Of a DNA stretch of 38,262 nt, positions 23,924-31,002 are shown in pieces. The DNA is from Bacteroidales bacterium. GTDB lineage: Bacteria; Bacteroidota; Bacteroidia; Bacteroidales; P3. Within the stretch, counting starts at the first letter, position 1. Every line of letters begins with the position of its first letter. The notes under the pieces were generated by a model. That model saw only the letters and a list, made by a program, of their open reading frames with translations. It was not told the DNA's origin and made no database searches. The stretch lies in the NCBI GenBank assembly GCA_017446745.1, contig JAFSQF010000055.1, positions 1 to 38,262 on the forward strand. Direction: 5' to 3'. The translations under genes were made by a program, and so were the position numbers.

Positions 23924-25822
23924 ATGAAGAAACTGGAATTATTATCACCCGCCAAGAATCTGGAGCAGGGGAAGGCAGCCATCAACCATGGTGCCGATGC
24001 CCTCTATATCGGAGCACCCCTTTTCGGTGCACGTCAGGCCGCCAGCAACAGCATGGCCGATATCGAGGAACTGGTGCGCTACGCCCATCTCTATGGTTCC
24101 AAGGTATTTGCAACAGTGAACACGTTGCTCTACGACAACGAGCTGGAAGAGGCCCAACGCATGATGTGGCAGCTCTACAATGCCGGTGTTGATGCCGCCA
24201 TAGTGCAGGACATGGGCCTGCTGGAGATGGACCTTCCCCCCATCGAGCTCCATGCCTCCACCCAGACCCACAACTACGACCTGCGGCGCGTAAAGTTTTT
24301 GGAACAAGTAGGTTTCAAACGCATCATCTTGGCTCGCGAGACCTCGTTGGAACAGATGTCGGCATTGTGGAGAGAGACCGCCGTCGACCTGGAAGCCTTC
24401 GTGCATGGAGCCCTCTGTGTTTGCTTCAGCGGACAATGCTATATGAGCCTCTACCTCAATGGTCGCAGCGGCAATCGCGGAGCCTGCTCACAGCCCTGCC
24501 GCTCGGCCTACGACCTGGCCAACAGCAACGGCAAGGTGCTTCGCCACAACGAGCACCTGCTCTCGCTGCGCGACTTCAACGCATCGCAACATCTTGAAAG
24601 CATGATAGCTGCCGGCATCACATCGTTCAAGATAGAGGGACGCCTGAAAGACATCAGCTACGTCAAGAACATCACAGCCTACTACCGCCAGCTGCTTGAC
24701 AAGATCCTCGCCGGCAAGCAGGGGTCAGCGTTGTGCGCCGCCTCCTCGGGCACTACCCGTTTCTTCTTCACCCCCGACCCCTACCGCACCTTCAATCGTG
24801 GCTATACCGACTATTTCCTTGTCGACCGCCACCCGATGGCATCGCCCGCCACGCAAAAATCCCTTGGCAAACCCATAGGCACAGTTGTATCTTGCAAAGG
24901 CAGCACCTTGATAGTAAAGGCTATAGAACCACTTACCTCTGGTGATGGACTTTGTTTCTTCAGCAAAGAAAAGGTCCTTGAAGGCTTTCTTGTAAATGGT
25001 ACGCAGGCGTCCACGCCTGCGAAAAGTCATGGTACGCAGGCGGGGTCGCCTGCGACAACAATAATTGCAAACAAACCCCTGTCCATACCTCCCGGCACCA
25101 CCCTGTACCGCAACAACGACTTCGCCTTCGAGAAACAGCTGAAAGGCAACAGTGCCGAACGCAAAATCGCTGTTTCCATGACAGTTGATGAAACCCCCGA
25201 GGGACTGCAACTGACGCTGACCGACGTTGATGGCTGCCAAGCCACAGAAAAGCTCAGCTGTGAGAAACAACCCGCCAACGCCCCCGACAAGATGCGTGAA
25301 ACAATTGAACGACAGCTCTCAAAACTCGGCGACACGCCATTTGAGATCGCGAAATTTGAAAGCAACATCTCAATACCCTTCTTTGTGCCGGCATCCTTGC
25401 TCAACGACCTGCGTCGCAAAGCCGTGGCACAGCTGCAAGAAACCCGTATCATACACTTCAGCCCGAAGGCTACCACCTTTGTTCCAAACGACTTACCCTA
25501 TTTTGAGGAAAGCGTAGGCCCCTTAGCCAACATCATCAACAGTAATTCTGAAGCCTTCTACCGTCGCCACCATACCGAGGTGTCTGGCCTCGGCCCCGAC
25601 CATAACCCTCAAGACCTGACTAACAATCCGGCATTCAAGACCCCCCTGATGACCTGCAAATACTGCCTGCGTTACGAATTTGGTCAGTGCCTTCAGCTGA
25701 AATGCAATACCGACGTCGGTAACGACTGGCGTGGCGACCTTTACCTGCTAAACAACGGACACCGCTTCCGCCTCCATTTCGACTGCACCAACTGCCAGAT
25801 GCAAATCTTCGCCGACAGCTAA
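23924..25822 (+). CDS. Peptidase U32 family protein (RlhA/TrhP-like RNA hydroxylase)
   Basis: The protein has 632 residues. The N-terminal U32 barrel starts MKKLELLSPAKNLEQGKAAI and has GADALYIGAP, ELHASTQTHNYD and the family core FVHGALCVCFSGQCYMSLYLNGRSGNRG-ACSQPCR with several Cys (about 161-190), then SFKIEGRLKDISYV. Relatives with this core (E. coli RlhA/YdcP, TrhP/YegQ) hydroxylate rRNA or tRNA cytidine/uridine rather than cleave protein. The C-terminal extension ends in a CKYCLRYEFGQC and CTNCQM Cys set that could bind metal. A 57-base insert with two REP-like palindromes is translated in frame near residues 358-379. The gene is probably transcribed after the barrel gene. Confidence 0.85.
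   Translation: MKKLELLSPAKNLEQGKAAINHGADALYIGAPLFGARQAASNSMADIEELVRYAHLYGSKVFATVNTLLYDNELEEAQRMMWQLYNAGVDAAIVQDMGLLEMDLPPIELHASTQTHNYDLRRVKFLEQVGFKRIILARETSLEQMSALWRETAVDLEAFVHGALCVCFSGQCYMSLYLNGRSGNRGACSQPCRSAYDLANSNGKVLRHNEHLLSLRDFNASQHLESMIAAGITSFKIEGRLKDISYVKNITAYYRQLLDKILAGKQGSALCAASSGTTRFFFTPDPYRTFNRGYTDYFLVDRHPMASPATQKSLGKPIGTVVSCKGSTLIVKAIEPLTSGDGLCFFSKEKVLEGFLVNGTQASTPAKSHGTQAGSPATTIIANKPLSIPPGTTLYRNNDFAFEKQLKGNSAERKIAVSMTVDETPEGLQLTLTDVDGCQATEKLSCEKQPANAPDKMRETIERQLSKLGDTPFEIAKFESNISIPFFVPASLLNDLRRKAVAQLQETRIIHFSPKATTFVPNDLPYFEESVGPLANIINSNSEAFYRRHHTEVSGLGPDHNPQDLTNNPAFKTPLMTCKYCLRYEFGQCLQLKCNTDVGNDWRGDLYLLNNGHRFRLHFDCTNCQMQIFADS
24998..25054. repeat. Two in-frame REP-like palindromes inside the U32 gene
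   Basis: The copies at 24998-25021 and 25031-25054 start GGTACGCAGGCG and close with CGCCTGCG. They have 8-bp stems and 4-base loops (TCCA and GGGT). Their spacing is exactly 33 bases, so together they encode GTQASTPAKSH and GTQAGSPATT without breaking the frame. The same family lies between genes at 15941-15963 and 25960-25983. Confidence 0.9.
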
Positions 25823-25840
25823 ACGTTCCCGTTGAATGGG

Positions 25841-25957
25841 TTAAATGGTTGATACCTCCTCCTTGGGCTCCGCCTTGCTGGCCACTATGATCGAGAATTC
25901 ATAGAGCAGCCACAGAGGCAGGGCCACGAGGCACATAGTGAAGACATTCGTGTTCAA
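25841..25957 (-). pseudogene. tatC: 3' remnant of tatC
   Basis: The last 37-38 codons of the frame ending at 25841 read TNVFTMCLVALPLWLLYEFS, then IIVASKAEPKEEVSTI. This fits the final membrane helices and tail of Bacteroidetes TatC, the multi-spanning subunit of the twin-arginine translocase. The similarity stops exactly where a REP-like palindrome begins (25960). The frame stays open through the palindrome to 26071 but encodes no TatC sequence there. The rest of tatC is not present in the window, so this is most likely a truncated fossil. The family call is from memory. Confidence 0.6.
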
Positions 25958-25959
25958 AT

Positions 25960-25983
25960 CGCAGGCGAGGACGCCCGCGTACC
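25960..25983. repeat. REP-like palindrome abutting the tatC remnant
   Basis: The sequence CGCAGGCGAGGACGCCCGCG plus TACC is an inverted copy of the GGTACGC family, with one G-T mismatch in the stem. It marks the edge of the tatC-like sequence. Confidence 0.8.
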
Positions 25984-26043
25984 ACGTCGCATAAACACAG
26001 TCGTTTTTATTTTTCTTATTATACCCGTCTGATTGTATCAACT

Positions 26044-26200
26044 TAAGTAACCGGTCATATTTAATTGACATTTATGATAATTCACCTGCATTTACCGGCA
26101 TTCACGTTCTATAAATGTTATTTATGGTAATTGCTGGTCATTTATGGTAATTGCTGTTCAAGGAAAATGAAAGTTAATTTAGGTCAGCCACTTATTTTTT
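26044..26200. repeat. MITE-like element, copy 3
   Basis: Nearly identical to copy 2 (5939-6092), starting TAAGTAACCGGTCA and ending CCACTTATTTTTT. It is opposed to copy 4, 80 bases away, so the two lie as an inverted pair. Confidence 0.8.
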
Positions 26201-26213
26201 GATGATTGCAAAA

Positions 26214-26266
26214 TATTGAATTTGGGGATTACACTCACCAAATTTATATTGAATTTGGGGATTACA
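26214..26266. repeat. 20-bp direct repeat with 33-bp period
   Basis: TATTGAATTTGGGGATTACA occurs at 26214-26233 and 26247-26266, separated by 13 bases that include CCAAATTTA, the complement of part of the repeat. It lies in the gap between MITE-like copies 3 and 4. Function is unknown. Confidence 0.85.
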
Positions 26267-26280
26267 TCAAGAAAAAATTG

Positions 26281-26420
26281 TAAGTAAACGGTCAAAATTA
26301 GCGCTCATATTCATTTAACAGCAATTAACAGCAATTATCCAGATATTATTTATATAACGTGAATGACCATGAATGCCCGTGAATTATCGCAAATGTCAAA
26401 TAAATTTGACTAATTACTTA
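26281..26420. repeat. MITE-like element, copy 4
   Basis: Nearly identical to copy 1 but with two instead of three ACAGCAATTA units (26318-26337). The ends TAAGTAAACGGTCAAAATTA and the complement of AAATTTGACTAATTACTTA match at about 16 of 20 positions. The remaining spacer to the helicase start (26421-26536) is AT-rich and shows no clear promoter. Confidence 0.85.
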
Positions 26421-26536
26421 GACAATAATATTACAGTTAAGGCGTTATAGACAAAGAATTGCCTATAAGCAACATCTTGCCAACGCAATAATTCTGAATA
26501 TAAACCTAATAAGCTATTGGCAAATAAAAATAGAGT

Positions 26537-29500
26537 ATGGCACGGGAAAAATTTGGGAACACCTGGTGGGGCGAAGAATGGCTGAAAGCGTTGACCCACA
26601 TAGACTACGACAACCGCATACCACGTGGAGCAACATACGCCCGTAAGGGGGCAGTGCTGGAGGTGACGATAGAGGGCTGCACCATCAAAGCCAAAGTGCA
26701 GGGCAGCAGCCGCACGCCCTACAGCGAGACCATCAGGATACCACGATTCAGCAAAGAGGACACCAACCGCCTGATGGAGGCCTTGACGAAAGAGCCACTG
26801 ATAGTGTCGAAGCTGCTGAACCATGAGCTGGACCCACAGGTGATGAACATAGCCAAGAAGCTTGGAATAAACCTTTTCCCTACACGGTGGAACGACTTGG
26901 AGATGCACTGCTCATGCCCGGACTGGGCGGTGCCCTGCAAACATCTGGCGGCAGTGGTATACATGGTGAGCCGCGAGATAGACAACGACCCCTTCATAGT
27001 CTTCGCCATGCATGGTGTTGACCTGCCTGCGGAGCTGAGAAAAAGAGAGTTGGGAAACATCGTCGACGGCACATCGTCGGTGCCAATGCTGAAAACAATG
27101 TTGGAAAAGAAAGAGGGGGAAGAGAAAGAGCACATAGAGGCATCAGAAACAGTTGAGACCATAGACTTTACCCACCTGAAAGACATAAGCCAGACACTCA
27201 CGAGCCTGCTGCCCGAGAGACCCACATTCTACACGTGCGGAGACTTCCGCGCACTGTATGCCGATGAGCTTAAAAGGCTAAGAAAGAAGGCCTGCCGTGT
27301 GCTTGAGGGAAGAATTACGCTGGCCGATGCCACAGGGCTAAAAATACCACCTCCTCCCCTGCCCCACGAGAGGATTCAGATAGTGGTGAACAGCAAGTTA
27401 GGGTTCGTACCCAGCTTGTCGGAACTGCTTTCTATCAACGCCATAGATGCCGAAGAGCTGGCTGACGCCAGCATATCGATGCGGGCAATGAACCAGGCCT
27501 TGCAATGCTGCCTCCACCTGCTTGCCAACGGGGCAGTGTTGCCGCAGGTATTCATGATGGACAACAAATACTACACCACATTATGGCAACCCGCCACGGC
27601 CGACAGGGAGACACAAAACGTGGTTGAAGCACTCGAAAAAATCATGCCAGGCGACCTGTTGATGCTGAGAGGGAAAGGAGAAAACCACCCGCTGAAAAAC
27701 CAAACTCAGATACTGCTGGGCATCATGTTAGGGTCGCTGATTGACGCAATGGCCACGACAAGCCACGACAGCAGCGACGTCTACAACTTCCTCTTCCACC
27801 AGGACGACAACACCTTCGACGGCGTAGGCGAGAAAGCCATACCCGCCAGCATACGCACTTGGTTTGAACGCATTACGATAAGCGAGCGGAAATACTGCCC
27901 CATGGTGATGGTGAGCATCGACGGCGAGAGGTTCGATATTGACATGGCAGTGAACCACGACGGTCTGCCGCTGACGATGAAAGAGATAATGTGCGACGAC
28001 AGATATGCGTCGGTACGCTTGGAGGTGCTGCGCGAAACGGCGATGCTGTCGCCCTACATACCCGGACTGGACACCTACATTGGCACCCAAGCCAAGAAAA
28101 GCATAGAGATGGATGCCGCCCAACTGGTGGAATTCCTTATGGATATGGTACCCAGTATGCAACTGCTGGGCATCAGGGTGATACTCCCCAAGGAGCTGCA
28201 GCAACTGGTAAGGCCACGCATAACCATGTCGATGAAGAAAAGAAGAACAGCTGGCGGCGGCGTGGCGAGCCTCAACATGGCCGAGATGCTCGACTTCGAC
28301 TGGCGTGTGGCCATGGGAAACACGACAGTGAGCATAGAAGAATTCCGTGAGCTGGCAAGCAAAGCCAACGGACTGATACGCTTCAAGGGGCAATACATAT
28401 ACGTCAACCCGGAGGATCTGACGAGGCTGGACGAGACATTACGAGGGCTGCGGCAGCCTACACCGGGCGAACTGCTGCAGGCATCGCTAAGCGAGAAATA
28501 CGAGGGAGCGGCAGTGGAGATGACAGCAGAGGTGCGGAAAATGATTGCAGAGCTCACGAAGCAACGCAAACTGGCGGTCCCCAAAGAGATACATGCCACC
28601 TTGCGGCCCTACCAGCAACGCGGCTACGAATGGATGTACCGCAACGCCAAGCTGGGCTTCGGCAGCATCATAGCCGACGATATGGGCTTAGGCAAAACCC
28701 TGCAAGTGATAACCCTGTTGCAAAAATTCAAGAACGACAAGGCCAAAACGGCTGAGGAACCTCAAGATTCGACGATAAAAACTCTGATTGTAGTCCCGAC
28801 GACGCTTATCAGCAACTGGCAAGCCGAGCTGGAGCGTTTCGCGCCGGAGCTTACCTGTAGGGTGTATCATGGCAGCGGACGCGACCTAAAGAACATGGAA
28901 TCAGACATTCTGCTCACCACCTATGGCGTGGTGCGCAGCGATGCTGCAAAGCTGAAAAAAATAGGTTGGCACACGGTGATAATCGACGAGGCACAGAACA
29001 TAAAGAACGCCGACACAGCGCAAAGCAAGGCGGTGCGCTCCATTGCAGCCAACAACCACATAGCCATGAGCGGCACGCCAATAGAGAACCGTATGTCGGA
29101 ATTCTGGTCGATAATGGACTTCGCCAACCATGGCATACTGGGCACATTGGCCTCGTTCCAAAAGAAATACGCCGACCCCATACAGAAATGGGGCAACAAA
29201 GAGGTGGCGGAAAACTTCCGCAAAGCCACAGCACCGTTCCTGCTGCGACGCCTGAAGACCGACAAGAGCATCATCAGCGACCTGCCCGACAAGATAGAGG
29301 AGAACACCTATGCCACCCTCACCGAACAACAAGCAGCCCTCTATCATGAAACCGTGGAGCACGCCATGAAAGTGATTGAAAATGCCGACACCTCAACGCA
29401 ACAAGGCATCTTCAAACGTCAGGGTCTGGTGCTACAGATGATATTAGCATTGAAGCAGATATGCAATCATCCGGCACTCTTCTTAAAAAACGGCGAGACA

Positions 29501-30028
29501 CGTGCCGAGTTCTCGGGCAAGACAGAAACCCTACTGACCCTGCTCGAGAGCATAGTCAGCAACAAACAAAAAGTGCTGCTATTCACCCAGTTTAAAGAAA
29601 TGGGCGACCTGCTGCAACAACTCATTAAAGAGCATCTTGGACAGGAAACCTTGTTCCTGCATGGCGGATGCAGCGTGAAGAAGCGTCGCGAGATGGTCGA
29701 CGACTTCCAGAACCGTCCTGAATGCAAGATCTTTATCCTCTCGATCAAGGCGGCAGGAACGGGACTGAACCTGACGGCGGCGAGCCACGTGATACACTAC
29801 GACCTCTGGTGGAACCCGGCTGTTGAGGCGCAGGCCACCGACCGCGCCTACCGCATCGGACAGCACCAGAACGTCATCGTGCACCGCTTCATCACCAAGA
29901 ACACCTTCGAGGAACAGATAGACCGCATGATACAAGAGAAGAAACATCTGGCCGACATGACCGTGGCGACAGGCGAGAACTGGATAGGCAACCTCAGCAA
30001 CGAAGAACTGAACAGGATATTCAGGTAG
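26537..30028 (+). CDS. SWIM zinc finger SNF2/DEAD-like helicase
   Basis: The protein has 1163 residues. A SWIM zinc finger near the N-terminus is CSCPDWAVPCKHLA (Cys125, 127, 134, His136). The ATPase half starts near 680 with the Q-like segment LRPYQQRGYEWMY, Walker A DDMGLGKT (714-721), DEAQ (817-820) and SGTPIENRMSEFWSIMDF. The second RecA domain has LLFTQFKEMGDLLQQL, LSIKAAGTGLNLTAAS and the arginine-finger segment DRAYRIGQ. The layout matches bacterial SWI2/SNF2 proteins that have a SWIM domain. These translocate on double-stranded DNA and are thought to remodel protein-DNA or RNA polymerase complexes (RapA-like). It is probably a single-gene unit. Confidence 0.9.
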   Translation: MAREKFGNTWWGEEWLKALTHIDYDNRIPRGATYARKGAVLEVTIEGCTIKAKVQGSSRTPYSETIRIPRFSKEDTNRLMEALTKEPLIVSKLLNHELDPQVMNIAKKLGINLFPTRWNDLEMHCSCPDWAVPCKHLAAVVYMVSREIDNDPFIVFAMHGVDLPAELRKRELGNIVDGTSSVPMLKTMLEKKEGEEKEHIEASETVETIDFTHLKDISQTLTSLLPERPTFYTCGDFRALYADELKRLRKKACRVLEGRITLADATGLKIPPPPLPHERIQIVVNSKLGFVPSLSELLSINAIDAEELADASISMRAMNQALQCCLHLLANGAVLPQVFMMDNKYYTTLWQPATADRETQNVVEALEKIMPGDLLMLRGKGENHPLKNQTQILLGIMLGSLIDAMATTSHDSSDVYNFLFHQDDNTFDGVGEKAIPASIRTWFERITISERKYCPMVMVSIDGERFDIDMAVNHDGLPLTMKEIMCDDRYASVRLEVLRETAMLSPYIPGLDTYIGTQAKKSIEMDAAQLVEFLMDMVPSMQLLGIRVILPKELQQLVRPRITMSMKKRRTAGGGVASLNMAEMLDFDWRVAMGNTTVSIEEFRELASKANGLIRFKGQYIYVNPEDLTRLDETLRGLRQPTPGELLQASLSEKYEGAAVEMTAEVRKMIAELTKQRKLAVPKEIHATLRPYQQRGYEWMYRNAKLGFGSIIADDMGLGKTLQVITLLQKFKNDKAKTAEEPQDSTIKTLIVVPTTLISNWQAELERFAPELTCRVYHGSGRDLKNMESDILLTTYGVVRSDAAKLKKIGWHTVIIDEAQNIKNADTAQSKAVRSIAANNHIAMSGTPIENRMSEFWSIMDFANHGILGTLASFQKKYADPIQKWGNKEVAENFRKATAPFLLRRLKTDKSIISDLPDKIEENTYATLTEQQAALYHETVEHAMKVIENADTSTQQGIFKRQGLVLQMILALKQICNHPALFLKNGETRAEFSGKTETLLTLLESIVSNKQKVLLFTQFKEMGDLLQQLIKEHLGQETLFLHGGCSVKKRREMVDDFQNRPECKIFILSIKAAGTGLNLTAASHVIHYDLWWNPAVEAQATDRAYRIGQHQNVIVHRFITKNTFEEQIDRMIQEKKHLADMTVATGENWIGNLSNEELNRIFR

Positions 30029-30296
30029 GGATTAGTGAATAGTGATTTGTGACATGGAATCAAACTTATAAAAACGCAAGTTTCGCATGTATACGAAATA
30101 TTTGATATTAAGTCGCCTATGGCGAGAAATCTTACAAATCTACTCAAATCAAACAGATATATATTGAAAGATTTGAAAGGATTGCGAGATTTCTGTCGCG
30201 TGCTGCGGCCCGCGAGCTCGACGAGCGAAGCGACACTCATTATCACCAACATAAAACTTGCGAAAATTGAGTATAAACTTATCAACATAAAAGCAA
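30029..30296. other. Spacer between the helicase gene and cutC
   Basis: This AT-rich 268-base spacer has two similar GAGATTTCT-type words (CGAGAAATCTTACAAATCTA near 30122, and GATTTGAAAGG-GCGAGATTTC near 30170) and a GC-rich block near 30200-30232. No gene, tRNA or clear promoter is seen. Confidence 0.5.
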
Positions 30297-30998
30297 ATGC
30301 ACGTAGAGATTTGTTGTAATTCAGTGCTTTCGGCACGCAATGCAAAACGCGGTGGGGCCTACCGCATCGAACTGTGCCAAGCCCTCGGCGAGGGCGGCAC
30401 CACACCATCGGCAGCAGCTATCGAATACTGCGCGAAAGAATTGAATTTGCAAACCAGGGTCCTGATACGTCCTCGCGGAGGCAATTTCGTTTACGACAAA
30501 GAGGACATGAAGCTCATTCTACGCGACATAGAGATAGCGTACATTTATGGGGCTCATGCCGTCGTTGTGGGTTTTTTGACCCAAGATGGCGATATCGATA
30601 TGATAAAAACCCGTGAGGCCGTCAGGGCGGCTGCCGGGCTGCAGGTGACATTCCATCGCGCTTTCGACGAATGCCGCAACCCCCTTGACGCTCTGGAACG
30701 GATAATAGACTGCGGATGTTCAAAACTATTGACATCAGGCTGTGCACCGACAGCAATGGAGGGACGCCAGATGCTAAGAGATCTTGTCAGACGGGCAGGA
30801 GACCGGATAGATATTATTGGCGCCTCAGGAGTGACCGTAGACAATGTCCGCCAACTGGTTATGGACACCGGACTGCACGAAGTACACGGTTCGTTAAAGC
30901 ATACCATCTACGGACTGACATGTACCGATAGCGACCAAGTGAGGGAGTTCATGACCATCACCAACGATTTCCCAAATAAACCACCTTTCAACATTTAA
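30297..30998 (+). CDS. cutC: CutC family protein
   Basis: The protein has 233 residues, close to the family norm. The TIM-barrel family motifs are present: MHVEICCNSVLSARNA, AYRIELCQALGEGGTTPS, VLIRPRGGNFVY, GAHAVVVGFLTQDGDID, VTFHRAFDEC and LTSGCAPTAMEG. CutC has been linked to copper tolerance in E. coli, but its biochemical role is unsettled. It lies 4 bases upstream of the transglutaminase-like lipoprotein gene, so the two are probably co-transcribed. Confidence 0.92.
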   Translation: MHVEICCNSVLSARNAKRGGAYRIELCQALGEGGTTPSAAAIEYCAKELNLQTRVLIRPRGGNFVYDKEDMKLILRDIEIAYIYGAHAVVVGFLTQDGDIDMIKTREAVRAAAGLQVTFHRAFDECRNPLDALERIIDCGCSKLLTSGCAPTAMEGRQMLRDLVRRAGDRIDIIGASGVTVDNVRQLVMDTGLHEVHGSLKHTIYGLTCTDSDQVREFMTITNDFPNKPPFNI

Positions 30999-31002
30999 TA
31001 CA

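Noticed and set aside
23830-24192. 120-codon frame before the U32 gene
   Set aside because: It overlaps the U32 start in another frame and encodes no recognisable sequence.
26214-26266. Start of a CRISPR array
   Set aside because: Only two 20-bp units with a 13-base gap and no cas gene.
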